This document shows positions 53,281 through 63,849 of a stretch of DNA of 64,000 nucleotides, piece after piece. A program made the translations under genes and the position numbers. Source of the DNA: Panorpa germanica (Eukaryota; Arthropoda; Insecta; Mecoptera; Panorpidae); the NCBI GenBank assembly GCA_963678705.1, contig OY783214.1, positions 15,190,001 to 15,254,000 of the forward strand, in the 5' to 3' direction. The notes under the pieces are model-generated. The model did no database searches and was not told the DNA's origin. It saw only the letters and a list, made by a program, of their open reading frames with translations. Positions within the stretch are counted from its first letter, which is position 1, and each line of letters begins with the position of its first letter.

Positions 53281-56200
53281 TTAAAGTTTTAATTCGCTTT
53301 CAAATTTCTTCTGTTCTGAAATAAAAAATCGATTATGTATTAAACAGATAAATAATTAATTATACATTATTGCAATATATTCTGATAAAAACTATTCCTA
53401 ATTTGACCCAACATCGGATTGCAAAGATACATTTAATCGTCAAAAAGGGCTTAAGATTTTTTAATACTTGAAAATGTTTTATTAAGAAGTTTTATGATTC
53501 AATTAATCCGAAAAAAGTACTTATTTTTGAAAAATCCTTTTTATTGTGAATCTTGTAGATGTGCTAAGTAAACGCTCCTATAACATTCTAATGATTTGTA
53601 GTCTTCTAAAATAGTTTTTTTTTTTCAAAAAATTCATTTCATTTGAAAGTTTTTATACCGGATTTTAAGATACCGAAAATAATTATCGGTATAAGAGAGA
53701 GAGCAACAGAAACTGCAACTGTAATATAATATTAAACAATTACAACTCACTTTTTAATTTCCTAATAGTTGATCGAATTTCTTGCAATGCGAAGTGATAT
53801 TTATAACATTTCTCCTGGAAAATGATGAATTATTTAAGAAAAATAAATTAAGAAACAGATGTACCATATAGTAACAACAACCACATACTGTCATTAATCT
53901 CAGATTTTCTTCAGTATGCCACATCATAATTTTATAACCAGACACTGTTTCTGTCATAATTTCTACATTATTATTTGCATGAATATTATCATCAGACAGA
54001 GTAACAATTTTCTGATTTAACTCAATTAAACGTGCCTCTGTACTTTCAAGCGCTTTTCCACAGCTTTTTAACTGTGTCATCAATTTCTCTACATTTATGG
54101 AGTCGCATTTACATGTACCTATAAATAAATTAAATTATTACCATCAACATTTGTATTTATAAATATAATTCAGACAATACCATTTTCTGCATCTTCTGTT
54201 AAAACCTTTTTTTTACACAAAGGACTAAATTCAGATTGATGCGATAGCTGTCTCTTATTTACAGTTCTGTTGTTTAAATCTGATATATTATTGTCTATCA
54301 AACTAGGCAATTCTGTAGCCGTTTTACTATTATCACTTCCAGATGAACAGAATAATTTTCTAAAAAATTATTACAAACTAAGATCGATGTTTAGAAATAT
54401 TTTATTCGTAAACAAGATAATATATATAATAGAAAATATTTACCTATATAACAAGCAATCTTTAATCTTAGTCTTCACAAATAGATTTCTGACCTGCTTC
54501 CGAGATAAATTAAGGCCCAATGTGTACAGCAGCATCGTAATATTTTTTTGAGACATATAGCCACAATGTGAAAGATCAAAATATTCAAATGAAAGTAACA
54601 AATACGGATCATTTCTTGTTAATTTGATGCACTCGTTGTTAGTATTTTGATGTACTCCAACTTCTATACAGTCAAAATTGTTATCAAGTGATTCAATAGT
54701 ATCTTCCTCATCTCCACTTTTATTTTCTGCTAGTTTACATATGCATTTATAGATATTAAAACCGAAATCCCTCATTAACATTTCGTTAAAAAGTTCAGCA
54801 AAAAGTGATACCTAATAAAATATATATTTCTATTTATTTATAAATATTCAAATAGTTATGTAATTATTAAATGGAACACATTTCGCTACCTCGAATAGAG
54901 ATTCCGTTGTATTGTCAGGACTATAAGCAAGAAGATCTGACAATGATACAATAGCACAGTCGAAATTTCTAAAATAGGCTTCTTGTGATGGATGTACTAT
55001 GATTCTAGGATCGTCTGGAAATTCCGAATAAAACTTCTTCAATTGTGCAGAATCAATTTGATCCGCATTGTGCACCTCATTATCCTTTAATGCAATAAAT
55101 ATTTTTAAATTTGAAACAATTACCTTTACTTTCACTTAAAATATATTTATTATTGAGTTGCATGATAGACCTGAGGTTTTTCGATATCAATAATAGTCCA
55201 ATCTTCTCCACTTAATTCCGTTGAACCGTTGTCTTCAGTTCTCTTAAAAGCTAGAGCATTTTCCTAAAAAAATATTACAGAAATTGAGATAATGCTAAAA
55301 TAATATGGAAAGTTTGGAGCTAAAGTTCTATCGGAAAATGAAATGATGTGCCTCTTCGTTTGTAGATATGGAACCCTCGCTAAATGATGAATCTTCTTTT
55401 AAAATACAATGAATTTCATTCATAGACTGACTTGTTATATAGAAAGTCTTCAATTCGTCATAGTCCCGTTGATTTGGCATACAACTCCAAATATCTGGCA
55501 AAAAGATTACAACTTTTTCTATTCGAGTCGGCATAACGCATCCACTCTTTATTATTTCTTCTCTACTATACTGCAGTTCCACAAATCGATACCTAGAATA
55601 TATAAATATAAACAATTAGCAGATATGGCATCGATTATCTATGGAAGTTACAGCTATTACCATTGTGAACAAGGTTCAAGATCAATTCCCGTTAGAGCTT
55701 TACACGTTCTAATTGCAGTTCTGATTAGAACTGACGGATCATTCTCTGGGTCAGGTCCATCCATAGAAGGACTCCAAGGACCTCCTATTGACGTTGTTTT
55801 ATTACCGTTCACACCAACTAAGAAAGCAAGTTGACTATTTAAATGATGCAACACGCGATTCTCATCATCCGCTTGATGAACTCCTTCTGGTATCACAGAG
55901 CAGCATTTGCGATATATATCTTGCATTTCTGGTATACTGATTAGCATAACCTGCATGTATTTAGAAATATTACTTTGAATATGGTTTTAATAATAGGGTA
56001 ATTGACTAATGCGGTTAATCTAAGCAAGTTAGCAAAACAATAAAACAACAAACCTTTGCATGGTATGTATAATCTGCATCTGATGTTGTAAGTAATACTT
56101 CATTATCAACTATAGGTTCCACATGTTTGTACATTACATGAAAAGAACACGGTCTCTCTAAAGAAAATGGTCTGTCTATTGGGAAATGTTCAACCCATCT

Positions 56201-56471
56201 TATATGTGCCTCGTAAAAACTTGAGGGGATGTAAATCTGTCTATACCTTCGTTGAACCTCAAAAACATCAGCTTTATATCTGGACAAATAAAAATAGAAA
56301 TAAATACAAACACGATAGCTTAGATATACCTTTTATATGTGCAACTAACAAATTAAGGGGATTATTAGGAATTAGACACATTTCCCCTAAATTAGAATTT
56401 GTGTGTCGTGTGTTAAAATAATTATCGCTTTCTTGATTAATCAATCCTTTACTAGAAGAAGCTGTTGCCAT
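53281..56471 (-). CDS. Short tandem paralogue of CCAR1
   Basis: Eleven minus-strand exons chain in phase: 56471-56350, 56279-56054, 55950-55661, 55592-55352, 55263-55171, 55084-54890, 54811-54444, 54359-54181, 54118-53889, 53814-53751 and 53315-53281 (TAA), giving about 680 aa with no frameshift. Exon borders and phases follow CCAR1 (for example 226 and 226 nt, 293 and 290 nt, 192 and 195 nt). It keeps the Nudix-like domain (MSNSPFGG replaced by a 40-residue start, then RRYRQIYIPSSFYEAHIRW...), the SLFAELFNEMLMRDFGFNIY block, the EF-hand-like block (LSFEYFDLSHCGYMSQKNI) and the coiled coil. It lacks the S1-like domain, the Arg/Ser-rich stretch, the SAP motif and about 85 residues of charged linker. 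The likely product is a nuclear CCAR-type scaffold without nucleic-acid-binding modules. Start MATASSSK was preferred over the ATG at 56531. Confidence 0.9.
55171..55263 (-). CDS. Replacement exon of the CCAR1 paralogue (no SAP motif)
   Basis: This 93-nt exon encodes 31 residues beginning ENALAFKRTEDNGSTELSGE and ending DIEKPQ. It occupies the position of CCAR1 exons 6 and 7 (306 nt), which encode the SAP motif. Acceptor TTTTTTTAG and donor GTCTAT are usable, and both phases are 0. There is no leucine/basic helix pattern of a SAP motif. The GTCTAT donor is weak. Confidence 0.75.
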
Positions 56472-57046
56472 TATACTGTTATCGATTGTAGTATTATATA
56501 TTTCAAAAATAAGTAGAATATCTCTAAACAAAATCAGTTCCTAGTTTGTGACAGTTTGACACTTCTGTTTTTATCTGTTTATGATGCTAATATTCCCGCG
56601 TCGTTGCCAACTATTAAGTAATGAAATTCCAAATACAACAAAAAGAGCGCCTCTAATTTATATTTAAAAAAATTGTATATATTTACTTTTATTTATGTAT
56701 GATACGTTAAGTTTAATAACATGTTATACGCTTATCTGAATAACTTATTAATTGTTTAACAAAAATAATAATATGAAATAGACTTACCCATAAAAAAATA
56801 TTTTAAAATTAAGGTCTTAACCAGTCCTAACCACGTCCTAACTATTAATATCAGGGATCGTAGATTTATAATAGGCGCCAATGTAACTGTGTTTTATTTA
56901 AAGCTTTAGCTAGATAAAAATAGAATATTAATCTTTCACTGTTACGTAATTCTCTGGAATAGTTAAATCTCGTGTCGAGAACTTCCATACAGATTTAATA
57001 ATTCCAAGTCTACCGGTCAGTCCGCGCAGTCGTCACATCCGGTAAA
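56472..57046. promoter_or_regulatory. Divergent promoter region, CCAR1 paralogue and cyclophilin
   Basis: This 575-bp gap separates the start codons of the minus-strand CCAR1 paralogue and the plus-strand cyclophilin, so the two genes share a head-to-head promoter region. A TCAGT initiator-like sequence at 57017-57021 within GGTCAGTCCGCGCAGTCG, about 28 bp before the cyclophilin ATG, may mark that start site. No coding segment is visible. Confidence 0.55.
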
Positions 57047-58144
57047 ATGGCTCTCGCTACACTCGGCCGACAAGCCCGCTCTCTCTTGTTCTATCAGAGC
57101 AAATTCGCTACTCAAGCCGGCCATCAGTCGTCATTTGATCTCGCAACTATCCGCAATTTCGCAAAAAAAATGGGTCTCCCACAAGTTTTCTTTGACATGA
57201 CTGCTGATGGAGCACCCGTAGGAAGAATTGTGATTGAGGTAGGAATTATTTATTATATATTAATATTACTATCAGAGAAATTAGTGGTTATAAAATATGC
57301 GGTGTCAGGCAATGTTAAATTTTTACTTATTTTAGATATATGCAAGTCATTTGATTTTCTGTATCTCTCAATATATATATTTGAAATGTAATTGTATAAT
57401 TAGGCAACCCCTTGCATCATTTTTTAGTAATATAATTTTATATTATTTTTACGATTTCGCCATGAGGTCATGGACATGGCGGAGCTATGGTGTCGGGATG
57501 TATACATTCATTAAATACAAGTATACACTCCGGCATTTATCTTTCTGTTGTAGTTTTAATTATTAAAATAAATTTAAAAAATAACAATTTTTTGTCGAAC
57601 TATATCTAACATCTGATTTAATTTATTAAGTATTAAATTTTTTAAATCGACCCACGTAATTTTTTAGTGAGTCATGAAGTTTTAAAACACACCTAGTTAA
57701 CCTTGTTTTTTTTTCCAGTTACGTTCTGATGTCACTCCTAAAACTTGTGAAAATTTCCGTGCCCTATGCACAGGAGAGAAAGGCTTTGGATATAAGGGAT
57801 CATCATTCCACCGCGTCATCCCCAACTTCATGTGCCAAGGAGGAGATTTCACCAACCACAATGGCACTGGAGGAAAATCTATCTACGGAAGCAAGTTCGA
57901 GGATGAAAACTTCACCTTGAAGCACACAGGACCTGGAATTATGTCCATGGCCAATGCTGGACCAAACACCAATGGATCCCAGTTCTTCATTACCACCGTT
58001 AAGACCTCCTGGTTGGACAACCGTCACGTTGTCTTTGGCGCCGTTGTTGAGGGTATGGATGTTGTTAAGAAGTTGGAAGCCGTTGGTTCCCAGTCTGGAA
58101 AGACAACGAAGAAAATTGTTGTAGCAGACTGTGGTCAGCTTTAA
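57047..58144 (+). CDS. Cyp1: Cyclophilin (peptidyl-prolyl cis-trans isomerase) with mitochondrial-type leader
   Basis: There are two exons, 57047-57238 and 57719-58144 (TAA), joined in phase across a 480-bp GT-AG intron, giving 205 aa. Residues 1-41 ([20 protein letters not shown] onward) are Arg/Ser-rich and lack acidic residues until Asp31, like a mitochondrial targeting peptide. The rest is a complete cyclophilin A-type fold. The catalytic and cyclosporin-binding residues are present: [15 protein letters not shown] (Arg55, Phe60, Met61, Gln63 of human CypA), NGSQFFIT and [12 protein letters not shown] (Trp121, His126). It catalyses proline isomerisation in protein folding. A second ATG ([10 protein letters not shown], 57170) starts exactly where cytosolic cyclophilins begin, so two forms could be made. 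A polyadenylation signal AATAAA lies at 58267-58272. Confidence 0.97.
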
Positions 58145-59640
58145 ACAATTGTCACTCGTCACCAAATATTAACTTTATTTTTATTTCATATGAATTTTTT
58201 TTGTTAATAATTTCTTCCACATTGTATGACTATTCCAATTTATTGATAAAATTTAATAATTGAGTTAATAAATGCTTTAATTCTGCTCATAGCAGAGAGA
58301 TCTAAGTTTACAGTTTATTTTTTAATGCCATACAATAGTTATAATCATACAAATTGTTTAGAAATATACTTGTAACCATTTTTGTATCCATTTTTTTTAT
58401 TAATTATAATTTTCAATATTATTAAATCTGGTGTATAGTACATAAATTGTATTCTTGTTCATTGCACAAGAAGTATTTTGCCTTTTGATCATTAGTTAAG
58501 AGTTTTATCTCTTTCTGCTGGGCGTGAGATACAATCTTGCTAACTGACCTGCGAACATTCATATACATATACCATCATATACATTAAATCTAGAAGCGGT
58601 GACCTTGCAGTGTTAATGCAGTCCTACTGGAAAATTCCACTGGAGTTAGTGCGGCGGGAAGTGGGGAGCCGAACGCCATGGCAACGAAAGGTAAACGGGG
58701 ATTCGTTCAAGGTTTATAAATTGCCAACAGATGGCATCAGTAGTTCTATCAATTTTATATGATAATTATAAATAAATTTTGGGAAATTTAAAATACTACG
58801 ACTACATTTTTGTTAATTTTTATTTTAATTATCAAATAATATTATTTAGACAGCGAATTAAAAAACTAAAATTGTTTGTCTTATAGAACTAAACTGAAGT
58901 CTGATAATCCCCTGCAACTTTTACCAATAGTTTCATGAATATTAATTGCATAATATAAATTAATTAGTATAATTACCGACTCTATTTAAAATGGAGTATC
59001 TCACTTAACACCTTGCATTAGTGAATCGTATAAACAAATGCCTCGAATTAAATCAATGAATACTGACATATTAATTACATTTTATTTAATGAACTGGTTT
59101 CCGCATTTAATATAAATCTGGATGTTTATTATAAAAAAAAATACAACATTATTTATATTACAGGAATTAACAGTCTTTATTTATGATTAGCGTTTTCTAA
59201 ATTGGTTCTAACATATTTTTTAGGAAATCTATAAATAATTACAAATTAGTTTTCAAATAAATACATTTATTTAGATAGACTTTTAAGTATTACATTTAAT
59301 TCTAAATAACAGACGAATTTCTGCAAGAATTATGTATTATAATTTTATATTTTTATTTACAAGATTTTTATCATACATAAAATTGAGATGTTAACAATGT
59401 GTTCAATAGGGGGAAGACAAAAGTTATTCGGAGTGTTTTAACATTAGTCCAGTCAAACTACGAAAGTTTAAGCTATGATAATACTTTCTGTTATGGCCTT
59501 GAGTAACATATTTTAATTAATTATACAAATGTGAATTAAGGTACTTGTTTACTGGAGTCATTTGATGCAGGATTTCAATACAACCTTAGTTAATTATTCT
59601 TTGATTAAATACTGATTTGATTTTTAACACGAGGTCTTAT

Positions 59641-59894
59641 CCCAGTAAACATTTTGGAGTCACTTTGACATCATATTGAAGATGCGTCATGATTTTTTTG
59701 TCATTAAAGAGTTAATTTATAGTTCAGTTTCTCACATTTTTTCATATAAAATGTCTACTTTATCGACTACAAATGGCGAAATTACTCCACCTGTCGGAAT
59801 ACAAATGAAGATAAAGTTGATGCGAACTATAATTGAAGTGAAATAGTGAGAGAAGCGTCACTAAATAGGGCACTTCACCAAATTGTTTACTGGG
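59641..59894 (+). mobile_element. MITE, CCCAGTAAACA family, copy 3
   Basis: A 254-bp element from CCCAGTAAACATTTTGGAG to CACCAAATTGTTTACTGGG. The terminal inverted repeats extend to TATCCCAGTAAACA when flanking bases are counted. It is similar along its length to the reverse copy at 35935-36164. Confidence 0.85.
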
Positions 59895-61689
59895 ATAGTG
59901 AATATAGGCGTCATATAAGCGCTTAATGAAAGATGCTGTACTACTGAACGCAAATAAAATGTGTATTACTATGGATGTGTGTATACAAATACGTATTGAT
60001 GCTATTTGATTGAGTGTAAGAGCAGTGAGACTGTTCTATAAAAGTTTTCAACTGGGACTAACCGCATCTTATATTCGTAGTGCACTGTCAGTGAACAATT
60101 AATTAATTATTATTCAGTAAGTGAACTTGATTTCATTTGCACTGCACTCATTTTCATTTTCATAGTTCGCCTGAAGTTTAAATAAGAACATTTAGATAAA
60201 TGGAGGGAAACAGGTACATCTAAATAAATATTACGCTCGGGATTAAACGGCGGAATAATCGATTCTTGCACATTTATAGTTATATATATAGGTATATATT
60301 AAACATTCATCATACTTATATTTGGATGTAAAGGTAATATATATTTAAATAAAAAAATGATACAACACCGTATAAATATTACACAGTGAAGACAGTACAT
60401 ATTCACCAATTTTGTAAAATATTAAAATAGTTGGAAGGACATAGCAAAGATGCAAACCCAGACCCAAGCCACTAAAAATTTCATTGTTCTCAACTATATG
60501 TACTAATAAAATTATATAACTAATAAAATTTGTAAGCATAGCATCCATATTTTAAAATATTAATAAAAATTTACGCTAAAAAAAATATTAGAATAAATTT
60601 GTCTGAAGTCAAGCTAGTTAGTTATTGCTACACTATTATAGATGACGCTGAATTTTATTTAATCTTTAAATTTAAGACTGTCTTTAGATTGACTTCTGTT
60701 TGTTGTAAAAAGGTTGAAACTATACATTTTGAAAAGATTAAGCAAACAAATGCAACGCTTACAATTAAGATATGCATGAAATTTTGTATGTAAGACAGTA
60801 GATTAGAAAGATATATTCTGTTTTTATATTATTTGTCAATTAATTAAATATATACTGTCTAACTGCAAAATTTGAATTCAGTGTATCAATGTGCATAACT
60901 TATTATACTTCAGTGTGTTTTCATTATAACATAATTGGTATTTTACTATAAAAGTTCTTGAATATTTTGATTGGCTAATTAATTATGAATCTGACAATTT
61001 GAAAACATCAATTACAGTACATAGATTATCTAATAATTAGGCTAATCGCTACTATTAAGGGGAATTTTTATACATAGTGAATTCATGGGCATACTCTATC
61101 AAATACAAGATTTTGTAGTTAGAAAAATGCTCTTTGTAAACCAGGTGTTTAAGCAAAAAAAAAAAATGGGAAAAGAAGACCAAAATCGCATAAGAAATAT
61201 GCGAATAGAAAAGTTCAACATGTAAAAATACCCACATAGAAAAATATTCGCTGTTTTTATTTTTTTAAATACCAAAAGTTGACGGAGTTATAGCTATATC
61301 AAATTTGAATTTGAATTTTCGCAACTTTAGTAATATAATACTTCATGATATAAACATAAATATAAAATCTTGTATAAGAGAAATTGCAACCATAATTATG
61401 TGTTGCGCAAAAGTTATTTTCACCATCTCTTTTTCACTTTCAACATTGATTTAATTCGCAAAAATGGATTCTATAACGTCGATGAAGAAGAGGATGCAGC
61501 TGAGTCTTTAGCTACAATTTCTATGGTCCAGGTCAATTCGTTAGAATATGTCCGCTATATGGGGTTATTCATTTCATTTTTTAAGGCTGTTCAAATAACA
61601 ATTAAACTATATTTTTATTTTTTCTACTTGACAAAAAATATTTAGTCAAACTATGTATTACAGTATTTCAGTGCCGCAAGTGTTTGCTC

Positions 61690-61954
61690 GTACTTCGCCC
61701 GCTTGAACAAAATATCCTTGAAAAACGGTGTTCCTTGTAGAACTGTATTCCAAGTTCCAGAGATTTAAACCATGTTTTGAGGTTGGGTAAACGAACTGTA
61801 TCACCACCAACAAAAAAATTTGCCAAATGGATTCCTTCGATAGTACTTGATTGAGATTGAAACTATCCGTAGGCCTAAATTTGCCCAAACAAATCATTAG
61901 ATCTTGAAGTACTGTAATAAATTTAAGACATTCATTAATTTTGAAACTGTACAT
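61690..61954 (-). pseudogene. Decayed glutathione S-transferase-like C-terminal fragment
   Basis: On the minus strand three successive frames together look like one protein: INECLKFITVLQD...FRPTDSFNLNQVLS, then STIEGIHLANFFVGGDTVRL with PNLKTWFKSLE, then FKDILFKRAKYEQTLAALK. The P-N-L-K-x-W-F and S-T-I-E patterns are those of the C-terminal domain of insect delta/epsilon GSTs. At least two frameshifts and the absence of an N-terminal thioredoxin-like part mark it as a relic. The family call is tentative. Confidence 0.35.
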
Positions 61955-62285
61955 TGATATGAAAATAATACACCTTGTGTCAGAATAAAGATGTTTACCT
62001 AATACTACCAGTAATTAATGAATTTGATCATATTCGTATTAAGCTTTAAACACACTTTATAAATATTAATTAGTACATATATGATTGGTTTATATTATTT
62101 ATGAATTGATTGTACTCCATTTAACACGATGCTCATAAATATTTGAGACATGTAACAATAATAATTTATTTTAACAAGATTGAAAACATTTATTATTCAC
62201 TTTACTTTACTTTACCTATTGAAAGCATTTATAAAAATCAGACCCAACCTTAAATAGCTACGAAAATAAGTATCTGCTAATAAAT

Positions 62286-63849
62286 TTATTTCACAAAGAG
62301 ATCTTTCAAAGTAGAGCATAGCGATGAATCACAAGTATCTGTGCTCTCTTCCTCATCCGGTTTACCGGAATACCAAGTACCTTCAGTTGTAGAACTAGAT
62401 GATTTATCTCCAGTTTTCTTTGGAGGGTTTCGTGGTGGTACTTTTGGAACAGCCCCCTTACTTGGAGAGCTACCTCCAGAGCTTGGTGAGGGCGTTGAAC
62501 TTTCCGAACCTCCTGTTCGACGAAGAAATACTTCGATTGCACTACCTAATACTTGGGCGTCGACAACTGATCCGGATCCGTCCCATACCACCTTGTGCTG
62601 TGCTTCACCAGTTTGTTTATTTGGTTTCGTATCTTTCAAAGGTTTTTCCTTCGTGGTTTCGTTGCGAGCTTGACCTACAGCGGCCACATTTAACTTTTCA
62701 TTTGCGAATGTAACCACCGTCCGTTTTATAGGATTATCTTTTTCTTCCTTTTTGTTAGCCATGGGTTGATGGCGCTTGATAAACCAACTGGATGGACCAA
62801 TATTCTTTGAATTAGTGGATATATCTGAATGATTAACTCCATGAAGAATGGATACGTCAAAACTATTAGACCGACTGTTCTTTAATCGATTTCGTCTTTG
62901 TTCGATACTAGACGATTGTTTTAAGCAGGATGCTTTAGGTGTTGGTTCGTCATGTTGATTAATTTCTGTTGCCGAGGAAGTAAGTGAAGATAAAATTGAT
63001 ATCAAATCCGTATTTGTACAAACTATTCCCATTGGCACTTTTGTAGACGTGGATGGTTGAGGAGATATTGCAGGACTGATAGGTGGTTGCTCTGATGCTC
63101 TTCGACGTGCTGGAATTGTAGAGAGAGTAGAACCTACAAAATCAGAGTATCGACGTGGTCCTTCTCCTCGTGTGTGAGTGTATCGCATGGGGGAAGATGC
63201 TCCAGGTGTCTCATCCATCGCCTGCACTTCACACACTCGTTCACTGCTGGTGTTCCATAGTTTCATTCGGACTTTACGTGCAGCAACTATGTCATCCATA
63301 ATATCTAGTTGGAGATTATGCACGCTTCCCCGGTGTTCCGTGGATGGAGGGCCTCCCATAGCAGCAATACTTTCACGCCTGTTAGCTTTAATGTTTACAC
63401 TTGGGATTCCACCAGCTGTTGGGAACGCTGCTATGGATTCTCTTCTACCACGACCGAAAAGCATGGGCGGTACTCTTGATATAGTCACTACTGAATGACG
63501 TCTACCTCCAGGTTGAGGTGCTGGTGCTTGGCTCAATGTTGCAAGGAATGCAGCTTCTCGAGGAGTGGGTCCAGATCCCTCGCCTCCACGTTCGGACAGA
63601 CGACGAACTTGACTCGCTGTGATGCCGGTGCAAGCTGGCGTTGGCAAGGAATGTTTACGAGTCTCTCGGGGATCTCGCCATGGGGATAGGAGGTATGGAT
63701 TCATTGGAGAGTCAATGTCTAGGCTGTGACGTGGAGTAGAACGGTTCGACTTGAAGTCTTCTTCATCTGTGCCACCAGATTCTTCTACTACGATCATTGG
63801 TTCCTGGGACAGCTGCCCGGAAAGCATGCTGAACGATCCTCGCCTCATC
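62286..63849 (-). CDS. Unidentified Ser/Pro-rich protein, last exon (partial gene)
   Basis: One long exon runs from the acceptor TTATTTGCAG (exon high end 63849) to a TAA stop at 62286 and encodes more than 520 residues. The earlier exons lie beyond the window, so the first Met seen is not necessarily the start. The product is disordered and Ser/Pro/Arg-rich with at least six R-R-x-S or R-K-x-S sites (RRGSF, TRKHS, GRRHS, GRRES, NRRES, PRRYS, RRRAS), the consensus for PKA-type kinases, and the motif RRESIAA occurs twice. A more ordered block is AARKVRMKLWNTSSERVCEV. Near the C-terminus VVWDGSGSVVDAQVLGSAIE resembles the W-D-x-x-G...V-D-x-x-x-L-G-x-A-I pattern of the C-terminal domain of GRIN-type neurite-outgrowth proteins. 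I do not recognise the gene. Confidence 0.85.

Larger units (their letters stand above)
58145..62285. other. Gene-poor region between cyclophilin and the right-end gene
   Basis: AT-rich DNA with the cyclophilin 3' UTR at the left and the 3' UTR of the minus-strand right-end gene at the right. It contains a GC-richer patch at 58610-58720 with an exon-like start, one CCCAGTAAACA MITE, a stretch at 61253-61325 resembling the core of the large MITE family, and a decayed GST-like fragment. No intact gene is supported. Confidence 0.55.

Noticed and set aside
56472..56531. Longer start for the CCAR1 paralogue at 56531
   Set aside because: It adds a hydrophobic run (MFRDILLIFEIYNTTI) unsuited to a nuclear protein; the internal ATG at 56471 is more plausible, though not proven.
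61440..61560. Plus-strand segment NGFYNVDEEEDAAESLATIS as part of a gene
   Set aside because: No family recognised, no splice context, and surrounded by AT-rich DNA and a pseudogene on the other strand.
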